Assembly: GCF_003253485.1 (NCBI RefSeq) | Contig: NZ_QKTX01000020.1 | Location: forward strand, 1-64,000 | Reading direction: 5' to 3' | Length of the DNA stretch: 64,000 nucleotides | Origin: Algoriphagus aquaeductus | GTDB lineage: Bacteria; Bacteroidota; Bacteroidia; Cytophagales; Cyclobacteriaceae | The notes under the pieces: generated by a model | What the model saw: only the letters and a program-made list of their open reading frames with translations | Database searches by the model: none | Told to the model about the DNA's origin: nothing | Program-made: the position numbers and the translations under genes | Part shown: positions 19,248 through 27,841 of the stretch, in pieces | Position numbering within the stretch: position 1 is the first letter of the stretch | How the letters are laid out: each line of letters opens with the position of its first letter

Positions 19248-22200
19248 TTAATTCAATACATTTTCCATGGCTTCCAGTGCTTTATATCTTATTGAAGGAA
19301 TGCCAAGAAGTCTATCGAAACAGTCCAATGCCGTCTTTTGCTCTTCACGGTATTTAAAGGGTTCAAGCCTTAGTCTGGAATAAATTGCTAATACCAGAAT
19401 CAATGGTTCATCACCAGAATAGGCTTTCTTGCTGATATCAACCTTGTCCGGAATATTCATTTTTACAAGTAAATCCAAACATTCTTTTGGATATAAAGAT
19501 GAACACTCTGTCAAAAACTCCAACAGGTATCTTGGATCGTTACTGAATTGATTGGTAGCAATATATTTTTCCATGAAGCTGTAAAGCTCTCCAAAGTTTT
19601 CAATTTTAAACACCCTTAGCACTAGCCCAGAAAATTCGTGTGAAAGATCGAATTCGTTATGTGACAAACATCTTTCCAATACTTGCACTGATCGCTGATC
19701 AACTATACCATCCTTAATCAAAAAACTTTCTGCTACCTCGATGGCACATTCTATCGCTTTCTGGCCCAGCCCCATAAAACGGTCATACATTTTGAAATCA
19801 TTAATATGATCAAAGAGCCAGCTGTTTACAAAAAAGTAGCATTTATCATATAATTCTTCGTGCAATAGCATTTCTTCAAAATAGAAACCCATTCTATCAT
19901 GGAACTTATTGTTAAAATACTGTGCAGGATTGATGGAACATTCTAATACCCGTGAATCTTTTTGGGCGATAAGCTTCTTGAAAATTACGAAGGAACGTTC
20001 GATATCAAAGTGGTTCAAGTAGGCAAGATGAAACATTACACCTGCCAGAATTGTAGTTGATGGATTATTTTTGGGATCAATAGCGAATTCAATCGTAGAG
20101 AGCACGTCCTCCTTGTAGTTTGGATAATCGAACAGGTAAAACAAGTTATAAATCGCTGATCCTCTTGGTGTATTGATAAAATCTGAAATCGGATGATTAG
20201 GGTTTAGCAAATCATCGCGATATCCTTCTGATTTGGCAATTCCAATCAAGAAATCCTTGATATCTTCAGTAACCTGCTTCGTGTCGATTAGGTATTTAAT
20301 ATGCCAAGTAACATAAAGAGTAAATTCTCTGTTTAAGGATAGCTTTATTTCCCTTCTAACAAGGTTGGCGACCTCTTTAGGGTTATATTTTGCCTTGATC
20401 AATGCAGATATACCATGAGAGATGTAACGATAAGATATACCCTTTTCATTAAACAGCTGCCCAATAAAATTACAGAAATGTTCGGGACGCCTTTCCACTA
20501 CGCTTTCAAAAGATCTCGAAAGCTCAAGTATACCTCCCTTGAAAAAATCAGCAGATTTAAAATCCTCATCAATTTTCCGCATACTTTTTAACCAGGCATC
20601 GTAACTGAATTTGTTAAAATTCGCATTCGATAATGGGGAACCTACACCCCCAAACCTACTATTGCCACTATCCAGAGCTCTGTTATGATCGATTCGTCCA
20701 AAACGTCTTTCCAATACAATATATATTAGCTTTAACTCACGATCTTTTTCCAGAACTATTTCGGGAAGTGCTTTTAAAAACAAGTACTTTTTTCGGCCGA
20801 TGGTGAGGCTAAATTTCTTCTTTCCATTTTCTTCATATTTCCATATCTCATAGGGATGGGTGATATTTAGTAGTAGTTTTTTAACCCTTTGGTATTGCCT
20901 TAGATCAAAAAGAGATATGGCTTTAGCAATCATTCTGCGAATGTTTAGCTGGAAAAAATCATCTTCCCCCATCAGACCATTCTTGGCTTCGATGATCAAT
21001 AGTAGTTGGTAGATTTCCTCAATAAATTCACTACTCCTATCCCGCATCAATTTTGTTAAAAGAGTGAGCAAAGCAACATAGTTCGTCGAGGAATGTTTTT
21101 GGATAAGTTCTTTAAGTACTTTTCTTTCGCACGTGCTGTAATATTTAAGCAGGTAAAAATCTATTGATTTTTCATCTTCGCTGTCTTTATATAACAATCC
21201 GTTATCAAGCTGATAGGAGCCTAGCAGTTCGGAGGTAATTCCTAAATATTCAAAATAATAGGCGTGTTTGGTTTCTTCCAGAATTTCTAATTGAACAGAG
21301 AGCAAAAATTCAGCGGTCTTTTGAGGGTTTTGTTGATACAAATTATCAATAATTCTATCAAAGCGATGGTCGAATCTAAAACGTTTAGTACGGCTTTTTG
21401 TCTTCAAAATTACTGGCTTGAGCTTTCCAAATACATATTCCAGATTAAAAGGAGCTATTTTTTTTAAAGTCTCAAAATACCAAAGTTCTGTATTCTCATC
21501 GTATAGAAAGTAGTTATCAAAATAGGGTAAAAGTTTGGCATCCCAGTTTTTGACACTCGGTATAATGTCTGCTATAAACTTATTTTTTTCTCCAAAATTG
21601 CCATTTTCTAAATGATCCAAAACAAGCTTTGCATTATGGTTGATGTTTCGGTAAAGAATTCTGAACACATCATTTTGATTACCATAAAGCAGATGATTTG
21701 AAATAAAAAACTCGATCCAACCTTTTGAATTGAATAAGTCAAGAAACAATTTCCCATATTCATTCGCTAGCATATCACATACCAGCTCTTTCTCCTTCTG
21801 CGATGGATTTTCTACAAGTCCAAGTTCCAGTATAAATAAATATTTGATATGATACCTGATCTGGTCGTGATCAATTATATTTTTATAGAGTTCTATATAT
21901 TTTTTATGATCGGCCTCCCTAAGGTACTCAATAACGGTCTTGATCAAAGACCTGATATACAGGTTCTGTCCTTCCTCAAAAATATAGTCGATCAGTTTTC
22001 TGTCGGAGATTACGAACCATCGAGCCAGATAATACTCATAAAATGATTGATGAAAGAAAGAAAGTTTACTTTCGTTCTGTACCAGGATTTCATGGGATAC
22101 TAGATAACTTATTTCTGGTTTGAATTCTTCTAGATATTTCAGCTCAATTAGATTTGGATGCTGTTCATACATCCTTTTCACAATTGCATTTAGGCATTCG

Positions 22201-23528
22201 GTGAGCAATAGTTCTCTCGGGATCATCACTTGACTCCATAATTCGGAATAGAGTTTAGTCAATGAGATCCTTGACTGTTTCTGCAACAGTTGCTCTAAAT
22301 TTGGAATTTTGGTGAAAAGTTCAAGATTATAAGGTATCGTAAGCAGTTCGATCAGAAGTTTATTTTTTGTTTCGAGTTTAAGTAGCTTTAAAATGTCTGT
22401 TACTTCCGTCTCAGACAACTTTCCAACCTCAATCTGCTTGATAACATGTGTGTCATTGAATTTTCTCAGATCGGCATCGTAATCAAGATCGAAACTCCTG
22501 GTCGAGATTATAATTCTTGCATTTGGCAGCTTGAGCAGTTCCTGAATAAGCTTTATATATGTCTTTAGCCATCTCCTGTCCGATGATAAGGTTTGGGATA
22601 GTGCGTCTAGTTGGTCAAGTACAACTACAAATTTTTCACCTTTGTCCCGAAGTGTGTTAAAAAGTTCATTGAATGATGCTAAATCGGTAAACAGCTGTTT
22701 AGCAAGGCCGTCCAAATTTACATCATAAAACTGGTCACACTTGATAGCAAGGACATTATATTCGTTTTCATTTGCCAATTGATAATAGACATCATGCAGA
22801 ATTGTTGTTTTACCAACCCCTTTTTTACCTTTTACGACAAGCATCTTTTCTAAAATCTCCTTGCCAGGCAAATCCCTCTTTACCCATGTTACAATTTCCT
22901 GGACTGCTTGCCTCTCTACATGTGCTAGCTTATTCTTCGAAAAGTAATTTTTGAGGTTCCTAACATAGTTCGAAGCAGATAAAATTTCTTGATTCAGGTC
23001 AAACTTTTTGCCGACTACAGCACTGTGAATATCTCTTACTGCGTTTTTTATTTCTATTTCAAAGGCTTCATCATACAGGCCGAAGGTTTTTAATTCATCG
23101 ATAAGATCGGCTCCATCCATAAGTTTGATGCAATCATTTGGTAATCCAAAGGTGTTTATCTGCCTATGCTTCCAACTTGCCCACCATTTGTGCTCTTGGA
23201 TACTTAACTTTCCGGGCAAGCAAAGTATCCAATTGCTGACCTTAAAATCACTTGAACCTATAGCAGTCTTAAAGGATTTCCTTACCTGGGCCTTTTGTGA
23301 CTCCTCGAAACCGTTGACAAAAAACTTGCATTGGATGACCTTTATTGGCTGGTTTTGAATATCTCCAATAAATACATCGACTCCACCGTCACCGATATCA
23401 ACCCGTACCGATTTCACGCATTCCCCCTTAAATTTATGTTTGAATAGCGTAGTACAGATGTCTTCAAATTTGCTTCGGGCACCAGATGTGGTGTATCTAT
23501 TGACCAGGGAAATCCATTCGTCCATCAT
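19248..23528 (-). CDS. Avs-like STAND NTPase with N-terminal Mrr-type nuclease
   Basis: The product has 1,426 residues. The N-terminal nuclease (about 15-150) has the Mrr/PD-(D/E)XK layout GGVDVFIGD and VIQCKFF, with D51, Q66 and K68; Gln in place of Glu is typical of Mrr proteins. A P-loop STAND/NACHT-like NTPase follows, with Walker A GKKGVGKTT (234-242) and Walker B VVVLDQLDALSQ (from 301). The remaining 1,000 residues are almost all helical and lack a known enzymatic motif, as expected for a TPR/HEAT-like sensor. This order (effector, NTPase, sensor) is that of antiviral STAND proteins, which bind conserved phage proteins and then cut DNA. The sensor does not let me assign an Avs subtype. 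It is a single-gene unit on the minus strand. Confidence 0.75.
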   Translation of the reverse strand: MMDEWISLVNRYTTSGARSKFEDICTTLFKHKFKGECVKSVRVDIGDGGVDVFIGDIQNQPIKVIQCKFFVNGFEESQKAQVRKSFKTAIGSSDFKVSNWILCLPGKLSIQEHKWWASWKHRQINTFGLPNDCIKLMDGADLIDELKTFGLYDEAFEIEIKNAVRDIHSAVVGKKFDLNQEILSASNYVRNLKNYFSKNKLAHVERQAVQEIVTWVKRDLPGKEILEKMLVVKGKKGVGKTTILHDVYYQLANENEYNVLAIKCDQFYDVNLDGLAKQLFTDLASFNELFNTLRDKGEKFVVVLDQLDALSQTLSSDRRWLKTYIKLIQELLKLPNARIIISTRSFDLDYDADLRKFNDTHVIKQIEVGKLSETEVTDILKLLKLETKNKLLIELLTIPYNLELFTKIPNLEQLLQKQSRISLTKLYSELWSQVMIPRELLLTECLNAIVKRMYEQHPNLIELKYLEEFKPEISYLVSHEILVQNESKLSFFHQSFYEYYLARWFVISDRKLIDYIFEEGQNLYIRSLIKTVIEYLREADHKKYIELYKNIIDHDQIRYHIKYLFILELGLVENPSQKEKELVCDMLANEYGKLFLDLFNSKGWIEFFISNHLLYGNQNDVFRILYRNINHNAKLVLDHLENGNFGEKNKFIADIIPSVKNWDAKLLPYFDNYFLYDENTELWYFETLKKIAPFNLEYVFGKLKPVILKTKSRTKRFRFDHRFDRIIDNLYQQNPQKTAEFLLSVQLEILEETKHAYYFEYLGITSELLGSYQLDNGLLYKDSEDEKSIDFYLLKYYSTCERKVLKELIQKHSSTNYVALLTLLTKLMRDRSSEFIEEIYQLLLIIEAKNGLMGEDDFFQLNIRRMIAKAISLFDLRQYQRVKKLLLNITHPYEIWKYEENGKKKFSLTIGRKKYLFLKALPEIVLEKDRELKLIYIVLERRFGRIDHNRALDSGNSRFGGVGSPLSNANFNKFSYDAWLKSMRKIDEDFKSADFFKGGILELSRSFESVVERRPEHFCNFIGQLFNEKGISYRYISHGISALIKAKYNPKEVANLVRREIKLSLNREFTLYVTWHIKYLIDTKQVTEDIKDFLIGIAKSEGYRDDLLNPNHPISDFINTPRGSAIYNLFYLFDYPNYKEDVLSTIEFAIDPKNNPSTTILAGVMFHLAYLNHFDIERSFVIFKKLIAQKDSRVLECSINPAQYFNNKFHDRMGFYFEEMLLHEELYDKCYFFVNSWLFDHINDFKMYDRFMGLGQKAIECAIEVAESFLIKDGIVDQRSVQVLERCLSHNEFDLSHEFSGLVLRVFKIENFGELYSFMEKYIATNQFSNDPRYLLEFLTECSSLYPKECLDLLVKMNIPDKVDISKKAYSGDEPLILVLAIYSRLRLEPFKYREEQKTALDCFDRLLGIPSIRYKALEAMENVLN

Positions 23529-23735
23529 ATATATTTATAATTGGTTAAATCCCATAAATGGATTGGGAAGAACCTCTTAAACAGACCTATAAATACAGAT
23601 AGGGAGGTTTACTCAAAAGTAACCAATTCAATAAAAAAGAGAAAATATGATTTCAAGACAATTTTTTTCCTACTTCGGATTTAAAAAACCTCGTTAAACC
23701 ACTCAAAAAACCTCACTTTTTCCGCATTCACCCCC

Positions 23736-23975
23736 AAAATACCCAGTACTGGGTATTTTTTAGTTTCAGATTTTTCCCTTTCTTTAGCAACCAACTCACT
23801 ACCATCCAATTGCCAATCCTTAACGAATCAAACGATTCCAGCATTTCTGAGATTTCTTGATTTTCCGTTTCTTCAAAATGCTTCGACTCGAGGCTAGGGC
23901 TGTCTGGAATGGGCCGGAATATTCAATCTTTCGCTGCTTGATCGCCTTCTCCTTAAGGAGAATGTAGGGGTGAGG
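23736..23975. repeat. Composite intergenic element, copy 2 (segments A, C)
   Basis: It begins with a perfect 24-bp palindrome, AAAATACCCAGT joined to its reverse complement (23736-23759). About 215 bp of segment C follow, including CAACTCACTACCATCCAATT, GATTCCAGCATTTC and TGATCGCCTTCTCCTTAAGG. The same segment C is at 25412-25630. Fragments of segment C read as protein on the minus strand, but the two copies do not keep one frame. Confidence 0.7.
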
Positions 23976-24111
23976 TAGAATTGGCAGTTTTAACTGCAAT
24001 CTGGGATACCGTTTTCCTAAGGCCTCTCTTTTTTGGCCAGATTGCGTTTAAAACTCTTTACGTTACCAGCAATAATAGCGGACATGACACGAACTAATAA
24101 AATTAGAAATT

Positions 24112-24543
24112 ATGAGTGACGAAAAAATAGACAAAGAACAATCGGACTCGCAGAGTGAAAAGTCATCTGACAAAGGAAACGAAAGTCCAAAATCAAGAAA
24201 GGCTTTTTCAAAATTAAGACGTGAACTTTCTGACGAAGAATTAAATTCTCCTGCTGTTCAAAAATTGCTTTTGGACAACCTTGACCAACTCGAAAACACA
24301 AATTTTGAGTTGGAAATATTTGAAGAAAATTTTCATGCTGTTGACAAAGAAAAAGCAGTTCTTGAAGAAAAACTTAAAAGCACTAAATCATCTGAAATCT
24401 TATATACGTTCACTTTGACAATTGGTGCTGCAATTATGGGCTTAGCACCAACTTTTTGGACGACAGGTTACGGATGGTTAGTTGTAATAGTTGGTTTTCT
24501 ATTAGTGCTTGGTGGTTTAATTTCTAAATTTGCAAACAGATGA
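24112..24543 (+). CDS. Coiled-coil protein with two C-terminal membrane helices
   Basis: The product has 143 residues and is not recognised. A charged, probably disordered N-terminus (1-30, rich in Ser, Asp, Lys) is followed by a helical segment likely to form a coiled coil (about 35-95, with ENTNFELEIFEENFHAVDKE). Two closely spaced hydrophobic helices (ILYTFTLTIGAAIMGLA and GWLVVIVGFLLVLGGLI) close the chain, with a short cytoplasmic tail. Its stop overlaps the start of the next gene by four bases, so the two are translationally coupled. Small two-helix membrane proteins of this type often act as effectors in defence pairs. That role is a guess from the setting. Confidence 0.65.
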   Translation: MSDEKIDKEQSDSQSEKSSDKGNESPKSRKAFSKLRRELSDEELNSPAVQKLLLDNLDQLENTNFELEIFEENFHAVDKEKAVLEEKLKSTKSSEILYTFTLTIGAAIMGLAPTFWTTGYGWLVVIVGFLLVLGGLISKFANR

Positions 24544-24902
24544 GTATTCAAATAAAATATATAAAGAATAATGGTTCAGCAGACGAAGAACGTATCGTTT
24601 TTGAAGTCACTAAAGATTGTGATATAGGATATTACTTAGTTTGCGATACCTCTTACACTTCAGACGGAAAAGTTTCAAATAAATTGAGACATCCATACTG
24701 GTTTCCAGACAAAGATGTTAAAATTGGCGACCTTGTTGTTTTATATACAAAAAAAGGGACAAACAACTCAAGAGTGAACAAAGACGGTAGCACTTCTCAT
24801 TTCTTTTATTGGGGTTTGGACAAAACAATTATTAATAATGACAATGACTGCATAGTCCTAATTGAATCTAAGAATTGGACAGTAAAAGGTGTTAAAGGAT
24901 AG
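24540..24902 (+). CDS. Hypothetical beta-rich protein, partner of the two-helix membrane protein
   Basis: The product has 120 residues with no signal peptide. It is rich in predicted beta strands, with KIGDLVVLYTKKGTNN in the middle followed by SHFFYWGLDKTI. The pattern of a glycine-containing turn before a hydrophobic strand and an aromatic SHFFYWG stretch is reminiscent of PUA/EVE-like barrels, but I cannot assign it to a family. It overlaps the upstream gene by ATGA and is followed directly by the right inverted repeat of the cassette. A sensing role paired with the membrane effector is possible. Confidence 0.6.
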   Translation: MSIQIKYIKNNGSADEERIVFEVTKDCDIGYYLVCDTSYTSDGKVSNKLRHPYWFPDKDVKIGDLVVLYTKKGTNNSRVNKDGSTSHFFYWGLDKTIINNDNDCIVLIESKNWTVKGVKG

Positions 24903-24962
24903 AATTACTGCTGGTAACAACTAAGCTTTCGTGCGGCTTGCAAAGCCAAGCATGAAACCGCT

Positions 24963-24980
24963 TCCCGAAAGCTTTCGGGA
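24963..24980. repeat. Perfect 18-bp palindrome
   Basis: TCCCGAAAG and CTTTCGGGA form a perfect palindrome just downstream of the cassette, inside non-coding DNA. It may be a hairpin of a dispersed repeat or an operator. Confidence 0.55.
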
Positions 24981-25330
24981 CGGAGAGGTTCTTATAGGGA
25001 TTGAGTCAGGATTCTTGGAGGTATTTGAGGAGGCTGTTCAAGTCAAAAAGTAAATCCTACCTACCAAAATCAACATATAGTCAAAAAATTGGATCTTTTT
25101 CAGTCCCTCCAAACTTGTTTTGGAAGGGCTTTTTTGTAGCTCGGGCATAGCTTCCCCAGCCCGACAAAAATCCGGAATCAAAATGGGATGGATTCGGATG
25201 AAAAGGTCGCCTTTGGCGGGCCCCTTTTTGGCTGTCTTTGGATGCTTATCATACTCTTCTTCTGGCATCATGAGATATCATCAACCCCAAAAATTCTCTC
25301 TTCCCCCTCCCTTTTTTCTCCTTTACCACA

Positions 25331-25745
25331 ATAATACCCAGTACCAAAACAAGCCCTTAAGAAACAGTCCGGTGGACTGTTTTAGCGAGGGGCCAGCTTG
25401 CAGGGTTGCTTAGTTCCAGATTTTTCTCTTTCTTGAGGAACCAACTCACTACCATCCAATTGCTATCCTTTATCCAAACTAAATGATTCCAGCATTTCGG
25501 AGAATTCTTGATTTCCGCTTTCTGATAGATGCTCCGGTTCAATAGAGTACAGTAAGAATTAGAACAGAATCTCTAAGTCTACCACTGCTTGATCGCCTTC
25601 TCCTTAAGGAGAATGAGGGATGAGGTAGTGTGGGAAGAGTGAGGTAGCAAAGCCAATTGAAAATTGTTAAGGAAATAAGGGTGGAATTGCAAATCCCACC
25701 CAATCAAACGAAATTTGACTACTCCCAGAAGGATTAATCATATTC
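25331..25745. repeat. Composite intergenic element, copy 3 (segments A-half, B, C, D)
   Basis: This is the fullest copy. The half box AATACCCAGTAC (about 25333) is followed by segment B (AAGAAACAGTCCGGTGGACT, then GCGAGGGGCCAGCTTGCAGG, 25359-25405), segment C (25412-25630, matching copy 2) and segment D (AAATCCCACCCAATCAAACG, then AATTTGACTACTCCCAGAAG, to 25745). Segment B contains the hairpin CAGTCC-GGT-GGACTG. No credible gene lies in this 900-bp gap. Confidence 0.7.
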
Positions 25746-25768
25746 CTATTTGATGCATTTGCAAATTT

Positions 25769-25802
25769 TTTGAGCCGTTACTGATTCAATGTTGTAAATT
25801 TG
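25769..25802 (+). promoter_or_regulatory. Bacteroidota-type promoter for the AAA-nuclease pair
   Basis: TTTG at 25769-25772 and TAAATTTG at 25795-25802 match the -33 and -7 elements, with a 22-bp spacing that is slightly long. The ATG follows 19 bp later. Confidence 0.5.
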
Positions 25803-25821
25803 TTAGACTTACATTAAAAAA

Positions 25822-27072
25822 ATGAGCAGGATAAGAATTAAAAATTTTGGACCAATAAAAGAGGGCATCAAAGATAATGATGGTTGGATTGACATTAAAA
25901 AAGTAACGGTTTTTATTGGAAATCAAGGTTCAGGAAAAAGCACAGTTGCTAAACTAATTTCCACGTTCACATGGATTGAAAAGGCTCTAACACGTGGCGA
26001 CTACGACAAAAGGCACTTTGAAAGAAAAAACAAACTGAAAAATCAATACTTAAAATATCACAGAATTGAAAACTATTTTTCTAATCATGAAAATCAAAAT
26101 AGAACTCTTATAGAGTATTTCGGTGATTCTTTCAATATAGCTTATGAAAATGGTAATCTTTACATCGAAGATGCCAAGAATGGATATTATCCATTACCAC
26201 AAATAATGTATGTTCCTGCTGAAAGAAATTTTATTGCTAATGTAAAAAAAGCAAAAGCACTTAGTCTCACTTCTGATTCGTTAATTGAATTTGTGTCCGA
26301 ATACAACAATGCATTGAATTCAATGAAAGGTAGTATTAAATTGCCTATTAGTAAGGTTCAGGTTGAATATAATAGATTAAATGATATCGTATATTTAAAA
26401 GGGGATGACTATAAAATTAAATTGACTGAATCCTCAAGTGGTTATCAGTCATTAGTGCCGTTGTATCTTGTTTCCACGTATTTAGGTAATTCTGTCAAAA
26501 ATCAAAGTGAAAATGATAAAGAGTTAATGACAAGTGAACAAAGAGAACGTTTTAGAAAGCAAGTACAAGCTATATTCATTAATGATGACTTGACGGAAGA
26601 GCAAAAAAGAATAGCGATTTCGGAAGAGGCAAAGAAATTTAATAAAACTGCCTTTATAAATATTGTAGAAGAACCTGAGCAAAATTTATTTCCAAGTTCA
26701 CAAAAGGAGATGTTGTTTAGTTTGTTGGCAGTAAATAATATGAATAAAGGCAATAAATTAATTATGACCACGCACAGTCCATATTTGATTAATTATTTAA
26801 CATTAGCAGTTAAAGCAGGTAACCTTTTTGAAAAAAGTGTGACTTCTGAAGAAAAAAGTAATTTTAAAATGGCTTTATCAAAGGTAGTTCCGATAGATTC
26901 AGTCGTTAATCATAATGATTTAGCTATTTATGAGTTGAATGAAGAAGATGGGACCATTATATTATTGGACAGTTATAGAGGTTTACCATCTGACGAAAAT
27001 TATTTAAATCAAGGACTAGCAGAAAGTAATGAATTATTTGCTCAATTATTAGACCTTCAACAAGCCTTATGA
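25822..27072 (+). CDS. AAA ATPase (OLD/RecF-like, AAA_15 type) paired with a nuclease
   Basis: The product has 416 residues. The ABC/RecF-like ATPase begins with RIKNFGPI and Walker A GNQGSGKST (33-41). A helical insertion follows, then the signature-like SSSGYQSLVPLYL, Walker B INIVEEPEQNLFP and the switch His in MTTHSPYLINYL. There is no TOPRIM domain, so it is not a full OLD nuclease. The following gene starts within its stop codon (ATGA) and encodes a PD-(D/E)XK nuclease, which forms a two-gene unit like Septu, but with a different nuclease. By analogy the ATPase would sense phage activity and license the nuclease. A promoter box lies upstream. The gene is AT-rich compared with the core genome, consistent with transfer. 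Confidence 0.8.
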   Translation: MSRIRIKNFGPIKEGIKDNDGWIDIKKVTVFIGNQGSGKSTVAKLISTFTWIEKALTRGDYDKRHFERKNKLKNQYLKYHRIENYFSNHENQNRTLIEYFGDSFNIAYENGNLYIEDAKNGYYPLPQIMYVPAERNFIANVKKAKALSLTSDSLIEFVSEYNNALNSMKGSIKLPISKVQVEYNRLNDIVYLKGDDYKIKLTESSSGYQSLVPLYLVSTYLGNSVKNQSENDKELMTSEQRERFRKQVQAIFINDDLTEEQKRIAISEEAKKFNKTAFINIVEEPEQNLFPSSQKEMLFSLLAVNNMNKGNKLIMTTHSPYLINYLTLAVKAGNLFEKSVTSEEKSNFKMALSKVVPIDSVVNHNDLAIYELNEEDGTIILLDSYRGLPSDENYLNQGLAESNELFAQLLDLQQAL

Positions 27073-27575
27073 GTACTAATTTTTCTGAATTGAGCTGTCA
27101 GACTTATTCCTCTGCTAAGCTTTTTGGTATTTGTGATGATCCACCACCTGCCTCAATTCCAGCTTATATAGATGAGAAGAATGGTGCGAAATGGATAGCT
27201 GTTGTTGTAAATGATGACAAATTTGAGGTGACATTTACTGCGATCGACAACTGTATTGTGATAAAAAGAGCTGACGGAAAACTAGCTAAACGTTGTGATG
27301 GTGTTTTAACTTATGATTCAACAATAATATTTGTAGAATTAAAGCAAAGGGGTGCCTTAGGGAATGAATGGGTAAAAGATGCTGAAAAACAGCTTAAGGT
27401 CACAATTGGGTATTTTGAGTTTGAAGATGAAGCTGAAAACTATGAACAAAAGAAAGCATATATAGCAAATAGTGAACGTCCAAAGTTTAAAGTAAGCCAA
27501 TTAAAACGGATGGAGCAGTTTTTTAATGAAACTGGTTATGTGTTAAGAATTGAGAATAGAATTATACTTTATTGA
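27069..27575 (+). CDS. PD-(D/E)XK nuclease-like partner of the AAA ATPase
   Basis: The product has 168 residues. The core is CDGVLTYDSTIIFVELKQRG, giving D77-x12-E90-x-K92 on two adjacent predicted strands, the normal restriction-nuclease signature. A helical C-terminal part with a Lys-rich stretch (RPKFKVSQLKRMEQFF) could hold DNA. Four-base overlap with the ATPase gene shows coupled translation. I do not recognise a named defence system with exactly this pair, so the function as effector is inferred from the motif and the coupling. Confidence 0.7.
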   Translation: MSTNFSELSCQTYSSAKLFGICDDPPPASIPAYIDEKNGAKWIAVVVNDDKFEVTFTAIDNCIVIKRADGKLAKRCDGVLTYDSTIIFVELKQRGALGNEWVKDAEKQLKVTIGYFEFEDEAENYEQKKAYIANSERPKFKVSQLKRMEQFFNETGYVLRIENRIILY

Positions 27576-27841
27576 GAACAAACCTAGTTGTCATATTGGA
27601 CGAATGGTGAACAACCTTCTTCACTAAGGACTAAGTAAAGCTTTTCACCTTGAAAATCCGGAAGACGTTGACTCCCTGAATCCGGAGGGTTTTCCAAAGC
27701 AGAATTTGTTTTATTGCGCCAATTTCACCTGACATTTCGAGAATGTTGACTCTTTAAAGAAGGATTCAGGCTGGATTCCGGAGCATATTGTCCCCACATT
27801 TCAAGGTTTTTGTTTCTTGTCAATTCACTAATCATTAAGTT

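Larger units (their letters stand above)
24062..24918. mobile_element. Two-gene cassette framed by 15-bp inverted repeats
   Basis: GTTACCAGCAATAAT (24062-24076) and ATTACTGCTGGTAAC (24904-24918) are inverted copies with 14 of 15 matches. The left arm lies 35 bp before the first ATG and the right arm begins one base after the last stop, so they frame exactly one operon. No transposase or recombinase is inside. The layout recalls cassettes moved in trans, such as integron cassettes, but the arms do not fit the classic GTTRRRY core. Confidence 0.4.

Noticed and set aside
24062-24918. Calling the two-gene cassette a true integron cassette
   Set aside because: The arms lack a clear GTTRRRY/RYYYAAC core and no integrase or attC array is visible, so only cassette-like framing is claimed.
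25038-25542. Frames of 60-100 codons in the gap between the cassette and the AAA gene
   Set aside because: They fall on the composite repeat and are not kept in frame between its copies.
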